Shown here: positions 1 to 7,147 of the stretch, piece by piece
How positions within the stretch are numbered: position 1 is the first letter of the stretch
Layout: each line of letters starts with the position of its first letter
Assembly (NCBI RefSeq): GCF_001591505.1
Contig: NZ_BCVA01000008.1
Span: 88,910-152,909 of the forward strand
DNA length: 64,000 nt
Reading direction: 5' to 3'
Origin: Neobacillus niacini NBRC 15566
GTDB taxonomy: Bacteria > Bacillota > Bacilli > Bacillales > Cytobacillaceae
Program-made: the position numbers and the translations under genes
The notes under the pieces: generated by a model
Databases searched by the model: none
Seen by the model: the letters and a program-made list of their open reading frames with translations, nothing else
Told to the model about the DNA's origin: nothing

Positions 1-113
1 ATGCAGTGGTTGTTACAGTTTTATCGATTTTGTTTTTACAGCAGAAAATTTCAGTTTATTCTATTATGGGTCTAGTACTTATAGCAATCGGTACGATTTT
101 TTTAAATAAGTAA
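1..113 (+). CDS. C-terminal end of a DMT-superfamily (EamA/SMR-like) membrane transporter, partial
   Basis: The plus-strand reading frame is open from the window edge and stops at TAA 111-113. The 36 visible residues are a hydrophobic hairpin: one helix, a short turn containing QQKIS, then a last helix ending in GTIFLNK. An acidic/basic turn followed by a glycine-rich last helix ending in LN is the usual C terminus of EamA or small multidrug resistance transporters. The substrate cannot be told. The rest of the gene lies outside the window. Confidence 0.55.
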   Translation, partial: AVVVTVLSILFLQQKISVYSIMGLVLIAIGTIFLNK

Positions 114-128
114 AGGTCCTGCCAATTA

Positions 129-151
129 AGGGAAGGCAAGTAACCTTCCCT
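129..151. terminator. Hairpin between convergent genes, possible bidirectional terminator
   Basis: An 8-bp perfect stem, AGGGAAGG (129-136) with CCTTCCCT (144-151), and a 7-nt loop sit between the end of the transporter and the stop of the helicase gene; the stem overlaps the helicase stop codon. There is no clean T run on either side, so function as an intrinsic terminator is uncertain. Confidence 0.4.
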
Positions 152-1493
152 ATGTAAGTTGAAAATTAGATATATAATCCCGATAGCGGCTATAATTTTT
201 CTCAAATGCCAGCTTAACCACTCCCACTGGACCATTCCGGTGCTTTGCAATATTCAAGTTAATCAGTTCAGCTTTATCAGACCTTACAGGTTCGCCATCT
301 TCACGGCTTAGTAACAAGATCACATCTGCATCCTGCTCAATACTTCCAGAATCCCTTAAATCGGACATGACCGGCCGTTTGTCAGCCCGCTGCTCAACAC
401 CTCTGGATAACTGCGACAACAGGACAATCGGTACTTCGTATTGCCTAGCAATCAACTTTAGCTCACGTGTTATGTTACCAACTGCTAAATCCTGTCGCTC
501 AAAAATCTTTGTTTGGGTGATTAACTGTAAATAATCGATCACTACCAAGTGCTGGCTAGTTGGATGCTCCCGTTTCGTCTTCTGGATGGAAGCACGAATG
601 TCCGCAATGGTTTGACGAGGCTGATCGTGTATGTGGATATTCCATTGATCTATGGTTCCTAGTTCATGAATACCTCGATCATGGTCATCACCGTTGAAAT
701 AATGGTAAGGATCTTTCCATTTTGAGCCGTCTACATAGGAAATATCACTCAGCATTCGTTTGAGCAGTTGTATAGCAGGCATTTCTAACGAAAAGAAATC
801 AACCACTCCGCCATCCTTGCAGCAGTTTTTTGCTAGATTAAGAGCGAGGGCGGTTTTTCCAACGGATGGCCTAGCAGCAACGATGATTAAATCCCCATTT
901 TGCAGCCCATTTAACATGCCATTGAGCAGAGAAAACCCAGTATCTATTCCTGATATATTTCCTCGGTCCTCGACCATTTCTAGATAAACCTCGGTTAAGA
1001 TATCTCTTTTCGATTTTTCTTTCAACTTACCGACATCTTGCATGTTTGTATAGATAGTATAAAAATCATCCACCGCATCGACTGTTTTCTCGTTTAGAAT
1101 GCGGAAGGCAGCCTGCTGAAACATTCGAAGTTTATAGTCGTTCATAATAATAGTTTGATAGTGTTCATAATTAGCTGTGGATGGGCAGCACCCGGCAATA
1201 GCTGTCATATAACTATAACCGATATTTTCAAGGGCGTTCCCCAGTTTTTTTGCTACCAGTACAACATCAATGGGTGTGTTCTCTTTTTGCAGCTCCCGAA
1301 ACGCTTGAAACAGGAGTTGATTTCGCTTTTGTGAAAAATGGCATGCTTCTAAGGTGATTTCATTTATAAGCTCAGGTTCTAGAAACACTGCTCCTAAAAG
1401 AATACCTTCCGCTTCAAACAGATCTTCGTGGTGAATATTCGGCAAGCCAGGCAGGTAGTGGTCCTCGTTTGTTCGAGTTAGAGTCGGATTCAA
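150..1493 (-). CDS. Replicative DNA helicase, DnaB family (phage-type paralogue)
   Basis: This encodes a hexameric DnaB-type helicase that unwinds DNA at a replication fork using ATP. The N-terminal DnaB domain (LFEAEG, LLGAVF) is followed by a linker and a RecA-like domain with Walker A ARPSVGKT (about residues 207-214) and a Walker B-like strand LVVIDYLQLI. The C-terminal part has the SQLSRGVEQR and SDLRDSGSIEQDAD motifs typical of the family. The frame is open upstream to an ATG at 1550, but that codon has no ribosome binding site and would overlap the preceding gene by 137 nt. A TTG at 1491-1493 has AAAGGA 10 nt before it, so I chose it (447 aa). It is the last gene of a three-gene cassette with a loader and a DnaD-like initiator, which suggests phage or mobile-element origin rather than the chromosomal dnaC. 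Family is certain; the start is not. Confidence 0.9.
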   Translation of the reverse strand: MNPTLTRTNEDHYLPGLPNIHHEDLFEAEGILLGAVFLEPELINEITLEACHFSQKRNQLLFQAFRELQKENTPIDVVLVAKKLGNALENIGYSYMTAIAGCCPSTANYEHYQTIIMNDYKLRMFQQAAFRILNEKTVDAVDDFYTIYTNMQDVGKLKEKSKRDILTEVYLEMVEDRGNISGIDTGFSLLNGMLNGLQNGDLIIVAARPSVGKTALALNLAKNCCKDGGVVDFFSLEMPAIQLLKRMLSDISYVDGSKWKDPYHYFNGDDHDRGIHELGTIDQWNIHIHDQPRQTIADIRASIQKTKREHPTSQHLVVIDYLQLITQTKIFERQDLAVGNITRELKLIARQYEVPIVLLSQLSRGVEQRADKRPVMSDLRDSGSIEQDADVILLLSREDGEPVRSDKAELINLNIAKHRNGPVGVVKLAFEKNYSRYRDYISNFQLT

Positions 1494-1752
1494 TTCTTTC
1501 ACGTCCTTTCTTGATCCATTCTTGTAGTATTGTAGGAAAATCGTTGTCATCGAAGGAAAATACTGCTATATCCGCAATGGTTGGTGGGAAAGGACTTTTT
1601 CTAATATGGTTCTTAACCCTTGCCATCACTTTCTCAACATCCATTTCTGAACAAAATTCGAGCCATTGCTGTATTGTTTCGTCCTTAAAGATACAGTTTG
1701 AATATACCGATTCAATCAGTACTAAAAGTTCGATTACTTCTTTCTTGGTCAT
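1414..1752 (-). CDS. Phage G39P-like helicase loader/inhibitor
   Basis: This 112-aa protein sits directly before a DnaB-type helicase and after a DnaD-like initiator, the place of the helicase loader in SPP1-like replication modules. It begins with a helical segment (MTKKEVIELLVLIES) and has the pattern expected of the G39P/loader family: a helical N-terminal domain containing WLEFCSEMDVEKVMARVKNHI and a proline-rich PFPPTIADI stretch, then a charged, probably disordered tail. G39P-type proteins bind the helicase and deliver it to the initiator. The start overlaps the stop of the upstream gene by 4 nt (ATGA), which indicates translational coupling. The assignment rests on size, context and overall pattern rather than on a catalytic motif. 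Confidence 0.7.
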   Translation of the reverse strand: MTKKEVIELLVLIESVYSNCIFKDETIQQWLEFCSEMDVEKVMARVKNHIRKSPFPPTIADIAVFSFDDNDFPTILQEWIKKGRERIESDSNSNKRGPLPAWLAEYSPRRSV

Positions 1753-2624
1753 TGTGCTTCCTCCTCTAACGAGATTATCCCTTCTTGAACCAACCGTTCA
1801 ATGCGATCAGACATCGATTCTTTTTTTGACTTTTTCTGCTGCTGCGGTTTCTTCTCACTTTCTAGTTTTGTCCTTATAACCTTTTCGCAATACGATACAC
1901 TGCAAATCGTCCCGTTCGGATTCTTCAAAAGGTATTCTTCAAAAATTTCCATTAACAAAGATTCTAACTGCTCCGTTTTCACAGGAAGGCTGCAGATTCT
2001 CTCCATTGCCAATTTATCTTTAGGGCTTAAAAGTTTTCCTTGTTTTCGTAAACCGATAAATATTCTGGAGATATTTTCTTTTCTTTCACGCTCTAACCTG
2101 TCATCGTTGGAGACTCCTTGTGAAGGAAAATTGAAATTTTCTTGGATGTGATAATGATCAATATTTTTTACATTCTTATATTCTTTCTTTCTATTATTTT
2201 GTTCCAGTTCCGTTTTATTTTCGTTCTGTGACTGTTCCACTTCCGTTTCGCGAAACGGAGGGCAAAAAAAATCAGCTGTTCCGTCTAGACACTTAAAATC
2301 ATCGGAATTCATTACGGTGAAAAGTGTTCCTAAAGGTGTTTCTTCGGCCATAAGCAAACCTTTTTTTACTAGTTTATCAACAGCGCGTTTTACCGTACTT
2401 TTTGCAAGTGCCTTCTTGGATCTTCCTTCTATGTACATTAAGTCTTCACCTAACTGGGAATATGCCCTTATGTATTGTCCTTTTTTTAGCTTCAACCCAT
2501 TTAAAACGATTCCATCTTCGTAAGTTGCCTTCATCAAAATCCACACATAAAGCCGGAAAGCCGAAACGTTAAACCATAGTTCATCATTTGTAAATTGCTT
2601 TGTCAATTTTACCCATCCGGACAT
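1749..2624 (-). CDS. Phage-type replication initiator / DnaD-like helix-turn-helix protein
   Basis: The 291-aa product begins MSGWVKLTKQF, the typical opening of phage replisome organiser and DnaD N-terminal domains. Its first 110 residues form a winged helix with the TVKRAVDKLVKKGLL recognition region. A charged linker rich in Asn, Glu and Lys follows, then a C-terminal region resembling a DnaD/DnaB2 domain. Such proteins bind the replication origin and recruit the helicase loader. The ribosome binding site is strong (AGGAGGAG with an 8-nt spacer). It is the first gene of the cassette. The linker also encodes FREtevEqsqne-like low-complexity sequence. No integrase, recombinase or structural phage gene is nearby, so the cassette looks like a remnant or a domesticated module. 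Confidence 0.75.
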   Translation of the reverse strand: MSGWVKLTKQFTNDELWFNVSAFRLYVWILMKATYEDGIVLNGLKLKKGQYIRAYSQLGEDLMYIEGRSKKALAKSTVKRAVDKLVKKGLLMAEETPLGTLFTVMNSDDFKCLDGTADFFCPPFRETEVEQSQNENKTELEQNNRKKEYKNVKNIDHYHIQENFNFPSQGVSNDDRLERERKENISRIFIGLRKQGKLLSPKDKLAMERICSLPVKTEQLESLLMEIFEEYLLKNPNGTICSVSYCEKVIRTKLESEKKPQQQKKSKKESMSDRIERLVQEGIISLEEEAQ

Positions 2625-2662
2625 CTAACCATCTCCTCCTAGTTTTCTCAACCTTTATATAT

Positions 2663-2691
2663 ATAAAAAGAGTAAAAAAGGACAGAGTCAA
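2663..2691 (-). promoter_or_regulatory. Possible sigma-A promoter of the replication cassette
   Basis: On the minus strand a TTGACT element (plus-strand 2686-2691) is followed, after a T-rich spacer of about 17-20 nt, by overlapping TTTTAT/TATATA sequences, about 40 nt before the DnaD-like start codon. The spacing is ambiguous because the -10 region is a TA run. Confidence 0.35.
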
Positions 2692-2795
2692 AAAATATTT
2701 TTTTAAAAAAAGTAAAAGAACTACTCTTAATTTATAATAGCTCTTAACCAACATATCTCTAACAGAAAATAAACTTAAATAATATTTGTATTGGG

Positions 2796-2823
2796 TGACA
2801 TAAATGGTGCGCGGTTTCGACTA
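2796..2823 (+). promoter_or_regulatory. ECF-type promoter of the sigma factor gene (probable autoregulation)
   Basis: TGACAT (2796-2801), a 16-bp spacer and CGACTA (2818-2823) resemble the -35 (TGAAAC/TGTAAC) and -10 (CGTC/CGAC) elements used by Bacillus ECF sigma factors of the SigX/SigW type. It lies just before an ECF sigma gene, which is where an autoregulatory promoter is expected. Transcription would begin near 2830, so the ATG at 2828 cannot be the start codon. Confidence 0.6.
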
Positions 2824-2852
2824 ATTTATGAGAATAAAAAATTGGAGGAAAA

Positions 2853-2873
2853 ATGGAGTTGACCAGCGGATGA
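2853..2873 (+). other. Six-codon upstream reading frame coupled to the sigma factor start
   Basis: ATG 2853 follows GGAGG with a 4-nt spacer and reads MELTSG before TGA 2871-2873. That stop overlaps the sigma gene's ATG 2870 as ATGA. Ribosomes could therefore reach the sigma start by reinitiation. This is read directly from the sequence; a functional role is inference. Confidence 0.3.
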
Positions 2874-3382
2874 ATAGCGACAAAATTTCGGAGTGGTATT
2901 ATTTGTACAACAAAGATATATACAATTTTTTAGTTTATTACATCGGATCAAGCGATGTAGAAGATCTAGTGCAGGAAGTTTTTATCCGAGCAATTAAAGG
3001 CTTTGATGCATTTCAGAATAAATCAAGTCCTAAAACATGGCTTTTATCGATTGCCCGCAATGTGGGAATAGATGAAATGAGAAAAAGGAAACGTTTAAGG
3101 ATGAAGCAAATGAATTGGTTCCGCCAGGATGAGCGATCGGATAAGGAAACACCCGAGAAAATGCTCCAACTCAATGAAAATAACCAATTGCTTTACCTAG
3201 CAATTCAATCACTAAAAACAAATTATCGAGATGTTATTATTCTTAGGGGGATAAAAGAACTCTCTGTATCGGAAACATCCTCCATATTAAATTGGAATGA
3301 AAATAAGGTTCGAACTACCTATCATCGTGCGTTAAAGTCATTACAAAATCGTATAGGAGGATTTTCTCATGAAGAAGAATGA
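2870..3382 (+). CDS. ECF-type RNA polymerase sigma factor
   Basis: This 170-aa protein has the two-domain layout of extracytoplasmic-function sigma factors. Region 2 holds YNFLVYYIGSSDVEDLVQEVFIRA and KTWLLSIARN; region 4 near the C terminus holds YRDVIILRGIKELSVSETSSIL and the HTH helix ENKVRTTYHRALKSL. It would direct RNA polymerase to a stress regulon. The frame extends upstream to an ATG at 2828, but the promoter just upstream places the transcript start near there, so I use the next in-frame ATG at 2870. The only good ribosome binding site (GGAGG, 2844-2848) serves an out-of-frame ATG at 2853 whose six-codon frame ends in ATGA overlapping 2870. The stop overlaps the next gene by 14 nt, and that gene looks like its anti-sigma factor. 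Confidence 0.88.
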   Translation: MNSDKISEWYYLYNKDIYNFLVYYIGSSDVEDLVQEVFIRAIKGFDAFQNKSSPKTWLLSIARNVGIDEMRKRKRLRMKQMNWFRQDERSDKETPEKMLQLNENNQLLYLAIQSLKTNYRDVIILRGIKELSVSETSSILNWNENKVRTTYHRALKSLQNRIGGFSHEEE

Positions 3383-4100
3383 GAAATATTATAATTTAGA
3401 AAATAAAATTCGGTCATTACCAGAACCTGATTATGATAAAAACTTTACTAAAGAAACCCAGGATATCATCCATAAAAATCTAATACAATTTGCTAGTTCA
3501 TATGATACGAAGAAAAAGAGAACGGTAATGATTAAAAAGATTTCAGCAGGGTTAGCAAGTATTGTTGCCATTGTGTTATTTGCCATTCTTACAATTCCTT
3601 TATTAAGTCTTAATTCAAATCAACAAGGGCAACAAGGTAAAGGAGAACCTGTAGTAGATAAAAATAAAGATAAAGAGGATATAGATCAGAATCCACCTAA
3701 AGAAAACCTTTATAATAATTCAGAATATGGATTTTCCTTTACATTACCCGAAACTTGGGTGGGCTTTCAGATTGTAACAGATTCTTGGGAAGGCATAGAT
3801 ACTGATCAACAACAAGTGGAAAATGGTCAAATTCTGTTAATTAGACATCCTGCATGGTCAGAGGAACAACCAAGACAAGATATTCCGATTATGATTTTTA
3901 CCCTAAAACAATGGTCATCACTTGAAAAGGGGGAATTTCATATTGGTGCTGCACCGATTGGTCCAACATTGCTTGGCCTAAATGATGAATATGTTTTCGC
4001 ACTTCCAGCTAGATATAACTTTGCATTTCTAGAGGGCTATGAAGAAGTGGAGAATATTTTAGAAAACAACCCGCTTGAACCTAAAAATGTAATAAAGTAG
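3369..4100 (+). CDS. Putative membrane-anchored anti-sigma factor
   Basis: The 243-aa product has a charged cytoplasmic N-terminal region of about 55 residues, one transmembrane helix (about residues 57-80, GLASIVAIVLFAILTIPLL) and an extracytoplasmic domain of about 160 residues. That domain begins with a Lys/Asp-rich linker and contains SEYGFSFTLPETWVG. A one-pass protein encoded immediately downstream of, and overlapping, an ECF sigma gene is the standard arrangement for an anti-sigma factor that holds the sigma at the membrane. There is no zinc-binding HxxxCxxC anti-sigma motif, so it is not of the ZAS type. Function is inferred from context and topology. Confidence 0.65.
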   Translation: MKKNEKYYNLENKIRSLPEPDYDKNFTKETQDIIHKNLIQFASSYDTKKKRTVMIKKISAGLASIVAIVLFAILTIPLLSLNSNQQGQQGKGEPVVDKNKDKEDIDQNPPKENLYNNSEYGFSFTLPETWVGFQIVTDSWEGIDTDQQQVENGQILLIRHPAWSEEQPRQDIPIMIFTLKQWSSLEKGEFHIGAAPIGPTLLGLNDEYVFALPARYNFAFLEGYEEVENILENNPLEPKNVIK

Positions 4101-4133
4101 CTTCGTTCACACCCATTTTACTAAGCTCAGCTT

Positions 4134-4811
4134 ATGCCGGATTATGTTAATATGATAATACTAACTTGGAAAAGAGGGATTGTTCTGAATAAGGTAAATA
4201 ACATTTATTGCGTTGGCAGAAACTATGCAGCACATGCAAAAGAATTACTAAATGAAATTCCTACTTCTCCCATGCTTTTTTCGAAACCTACTCATGCCTT
4301 GGCAGAAGCTAATGGTCAGAAAGTTTTGCTCCCAGGCAATCGTGGATCTATTCATTTTGAGACGGAAATTGTTATTAGAATAGGCAGACCATATGAACAG
4401 GGGATAAAACTAGAGGATATACTAGACAGTTTTACGATTGGCATTGATTTCACGCTAAGAGATGTCCAAACTGAACTTAAGAAAAAAGGACATCCATGGC
4501 TGTTAGCTAAAGGATTCCCTAACTCAGCTGTTATAAGTGAATTTATTCCCTTTTCAGGGATAGAGGAAATGAAGAAGATCGACTTCTCGCTTCAAAGAAA
4601 CGGAGAGAAAGTGCAGCAAGGAAATATTAAAAATATGATTTTTGATTTACAAACCATTATCGATTTTACAGCCCTAAACTTTGGGTTAGGTGAAGGGGAT
4701 TTGATTTATACGGGCACCCCTGAAGGTGTTAGCCAAGTAATGGACAGAGATCATTTAACTTTACATTGGGGAAATTCCGTAATGGGTGAATGTGTGATCA
4801 AGCTAGCTTAA
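4134..4811 (+). CDS. Fumarylacetoacetate hydrolase (FAH) family protein
   Basis: This belongs to the FAH superfamily of metal-dependent C-C bond hydrolases, decarboxylases and tautomerases acting on acyl-pyruvates and related oxo-acids. Family marks are VGRNYAAHAKEL near the N terminus, PMLFSKPTHAL, the metal-site region HFETEIVIRIG, GIDFTLRDVQ, the KGHPWLLAKGFPNSA segment and the C-terminal GDLIYTGTPEGV. The length of about 200-225 aa is normal for the short FAH type. The ATG at 4134 has no ribosome binding site. AGAGGG at 4173-4178 stands 6 nt before an in-frame CTG (4185) at LNKVNNIYCVGR, so the true start may be there. It stands alone with a terminator behind it. The exact substrate is unknown. 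Confidence 0.85.
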   Translation: MPDYVNMIILTWKRGIVLNKVNNIYCVGRNYAAHAKELLNEIPTSPMLFSKPTHALAEANGQKVLLPGNRGSIHFETEIVIRIGRPYEQGIKLEDILDSFTIGIDFTLRDVQTELKKKGHPWLLAKGFPNSAVISEFIPFSGIEEMKKIDFSLQRNGEKVQQGNIKNMIFDLQTIIDFTALNFGLGEGDLIYTGTPEGVSQVMDRDHLTLHWGNSVMGECVIKLA

Positions 4812-4817
4812 AAATAT

Positions 4818-4852
4818 AACAGGTGCCAGGGATAACCCTAGTCCTGTTTTTT
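4818..4852 (+). terminator. Intrinsic terminator after the FAH gene
   Basis: AACAGG (4818-4823) pairs with CCTGTT (4843-4848), with an inner AGGG/CCCT stem, and the hairpin runs into a T6 tract. It lies 7 nt after the FAH stop codon. Confidence 0.7.
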
Positions 4853-4919
4853 CTAGACTCTATTTTTTTAATGGCTCTGTTAATATTGATTGTCGACTTC
4901 CGTGTAGGTATGAGGATTC

Positions 4920-5107
4920 ATTAGGCGGAGAATTTCCGAGTAATGTATATAGTGGAAGCTTAAGAAGCAGATATAAGCGCAGATATTCCGATTAACTGCT
5001 CTAAAAATGACAAAATCCAAAGATTTTGATTATATAAACGGAAAAACTTCCTTTATTTTTAAGAATATATAGGTGTTTTTCAAAATAAACAGAATTTCTC
5101 CGTTTAT
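4920..5107. repeat. Array of four short palindromic repeats (family shared with 63.7 kb)
   Basis: Four units of about 23-25 nt start at 4920, 4973, 5034 and 5085. Each has the form TAAnCGGAnnnnTTCCGnTTA, an imperfect inverted repeat able to fold as a small hairpin. Spacing between unit starts is 53, 61 and 51 nt. The best-preserved is ATTAGGCGGAGAATTTCCGA at 4920. The array fills the space between the convergent FAH and LigD-polymerase genes, and this stretch holds no gene. The same family recurs at 63696-63830. Confidence 0.7.
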
Positions 5108-5136
5108 TTTAAAAACACATTGAAATCAACATTCAG

Positions 5137-6036
5137 TTATAACAGAGCCTTTTCAATAAAATTAAGAATATCATCAAGTGATTGATTTAGTTTTTTTGTT
5201 GTGACGGGATTAAATAAATCTCCCATTACTTGTATCCTTTTCTTCATGTTTAAAATTGTGAAATCTGTCGGCTTAATGCCCGCTTCAACCTCTTCCCAAG
5301 TTAGAGGAGTGGCTACCGTTGGTTCAGATTTTGCTCTTGCGGTGTAAACCACTGGTATGGTCCTTCCGCGCCATAGCTGCAAGTAATCAAAATAAAGTTT
5401 ATTCCCTCTCTTTGAAACGACTCGTTCAAGGGTTACGTGCTGAGGCATTTGCTCCTGAAAATACTGAGCAATAAAGGCATTGATTTTTCTGGTTTGTTCA
5501 AAGCTATAATTGGGTTCAATCGGGACAAATACTTGCATGCCTGAAGAACCTGAAGTACGTGGGACAGAGATAACCCCCATAGATTCCAGAACCTGTTTCA
5601 ACTTGATTGCTACTTCTAACACGAGATCAAAGTTATTGTCATCCGGAGGATCTAAATCGAACACCATTTCTAGCGGGTAGTCAGGTTTTTCATGGGTATC
5701 AAATGGAACATGGAATTCAATAACTCCGTAATTTGCTGCCCAGACCAGTGTAGCCTTATCATTTAACAAAATTCTCTCCTTCTCTTTATAGAAAGTATGG
5801 CTAACCCATTTTGGTGCCGTCTGAGGAAGTGATCTTTTTTCGATTTTCTTGCCATGTATACCATTAGGGTAGAGCCATATCATTAATAATCTTTCTTTGG
5901 CATGCTGTATTAGATAAGGTGAAACATCAAGTAAATAATGAATATAATCTATTTTTGTAATCCCATGATTTTCCCAAATGATTTTTTCAGGGTGTGTAAT
6001 TTCAATGACATGACCATCAACCTTTATCTCTCCCAC
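5137..6036 (-). CDS. LigD-type DNA repair polymerase domain, stand-alone (NHEJ primase-polymerase)
   Basis: This is the archaeo-eukaryotic primase-like polymerase domain of LigD, which fills in DNA ends during bacterial non-homologous end joining. The catalytic acidic pair is seen in VFDLDPPDD (D127 and D129), the phosphate-binding loop in TSGSSGMQVF (about 161-170), and the third acidic residue in NKLYFDYLQ (D217). The loop carries Gln where many LigD polymerases have His. Length (299 aa) equals the polymerase domain alone; in B. subtilis LigD this is fused to the ligase. I chose GTG at 6036 because GGAGG lies 8 nt upstream; another GTG at 6045 is too close to that site. The gene is divergent from the ligase-domain gene, 55 nt apart. 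Confidence 0.88.
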   Translation of the reverse strand: MGEIKVDGHVIEITHPEKIIWENHGITKIDYIHYLLDVSPYLIQHAKERLLMIWLYPNGIHGKKIEKRSLPQTAPKWVSHTFYKEKERILLNDKATLVWAANYGVIEFHVPFDTHEKPDYPLEMVFDLDPPDDNNFDLVLEVAIKLKQVLESMGVISVPRTSGSSGMQVFVPIEPNYSFEQTRKINAFIAQYFQEQMPQHVTLERVVSKRGNKLYFDYLQLWRGRTIPVVYTARAKSEPTVATPLTWEEVEAGIKPTDFTILNMKKRIQVMGDLFNPVTTKKLNQSLDDILNFIEKALL

Positions 6037-6091
6037 ACGTAACACCTCCTCGTCTCCTCTATATTTTCAGTGTTTATAGTTAAAACTATGT

Positions 6092-7060
6092 ATGAATCTA
6101 ACTATTGAGGTGATTCAACTGGAACCGATTTTTGCCATGGAGCCTGTTAGCAGTGATACTATTCCGACAGGGGAGGAATGGATTGCACAAGTCAAATGGG
6201 ACGGTGTTAGAATCCTTACCTATTCTAATCAACAAGAAGTAAGGCTTTATAATCGAAAAAAGAATGAACGAACCTTACATTTTCCAGAGATCACAAACAT
6301 TGCGGAATACTGTTCCAGCACTTCTGTGGTTTTAGACGGTGAAGTCATCGCTTTAGGGGAAGATGGGAGGCCATCCTTTCAGCAGGTTATGAGAAGAGAT
6401 GGTTTACGAAACTTGGATCGAATAAAAATGGCTGCAGGATTTGTCCCAATTATATATATGATTTTTGACGTGATTTATTTGGATGGTGAGTGGATTCATA
6501 ACAAGCCATTTCATGAAAGAAATCAAATACTCGGTGACATCATCACGCCTAATGAACATATTCAGCTTGTTCCCTCTATGACTGATGCTGAATCCTTATT
6601 TCATGCTATTAAGGAACAAGGTATGGAAGGAATTGTCATGAAAAGGACCAATTCACCGTATTCAATAGGAAAAAAGAGGGATGACTGGCTTAAAGTAAAA
6701 AATTATCGTGATGTCATCGCTGTCATAGGTGGTTTTACATTAAGGCATGATACTGTAAACTCTATCCTACTCGGCTTGTATGATCAGGAAGGAAACCTAC
6801 ATTATGTGGGTCATACAGGGACTGGGAAAATGACGGATGGTGACTGGAAAGAACTAACCAAAGAATTAAGGGAAATGGTGACAACTCAATATGCCTTTAA
6901 CAAAAAACCGTCCCGCCATACACATGCCACTTGGGTGCGACCGTTAAAAACGGTCAAAATAAAATTTGCTGAGTGGACTGAAGGTGGAGCCATGAGGCAG
7001 CCTAGTATTGAAGGATTTATTGAGGTTCCTCCTCAAGAATGTTTGTTGGAAAGAACCTAG
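6092..7060 (+). CDS. ATP-dependent DNA ligase (LigD ligase domain), stand-alone
   Basis: This ATP-dependent ligase seals nicks through a lysyl-AMP intermediate. Motif I is KWDGVR (catalytic K35), motif III is VLDGEVIALG (about 96), motif IV is EGIVMKRT (about 183) and motif V is DWLKVKN (about 202). A C-terminal OB fold follows, with the TWVRPLKTVKIKFAEWT region. It matches the ligase half of LigD without the polymerase half, which is encoded divergently next door. The ATG at 6092 lacks a ribosome binding site. GAGGTG at about 6107-6112 precedes an in-frame CTG, and an ATG lies at 6137 (MEPVSSD), so the N terminus is uncertain by up to 15 residues. No Ku gene is in the window. Confidence 0.88.
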   Translation: MNLTIEVIQLEPIFAMEPVSSDTIPTGEEWIAQVKWDGVRILTYSNQQEVRLYNRKKNERTLHFPEITNIAEYCSSTSVVLDGEVIALGEDGRPSFQQVMRRDGLRNLDRIKMAAGFVPIIYMIFDVIYLDGEWIHNKPFHERNQILGDIITPNEHIQLVPSMTDAESLFHAIKEQGMEGIVMKRTNSPYSIGKKRDDWLKVKNYRDVIAVIGGFTLRHDTVNSILLGLYDQEGNLHYVGHTGTGKMTDGDWKELTKELREMVTTQYAFNKKPSRHTHATWVRPLKTVKIKFAEWTEGGAMRQPSIEGFIEVPPQECLLERT

Positions 7061-7102
7061 CCAAAACACGTACTAAGATAAAAGGATTTTTAATTGGAAG
7101 GA

Positions 7103-7134
7103 AAAAACTGCCGATTCGTAATTCGACAGTTTTT
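7103..7134. terminator. Bidirectional intrinsic terminator
   Basis: AAAAACTG (7103-7110) pairs with CAGTTTTT (7127-7134), and CGA/TCG pairs inside. The arms give T runs on both strands. It separates the convergent ligase and YhcN-like genes. Confidence 0.75.
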
Positions 7135-7147
7135 CCCATTTGATTAA

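Noticed and set aside
150..2624. Intact prophage or integrative element
   Set aside because: Only the replication cassette is present. No integrase, repressor, terminase, structural or lysis genes or attachment-site repeats were seen within the window, although the left side is cut by the window edge.
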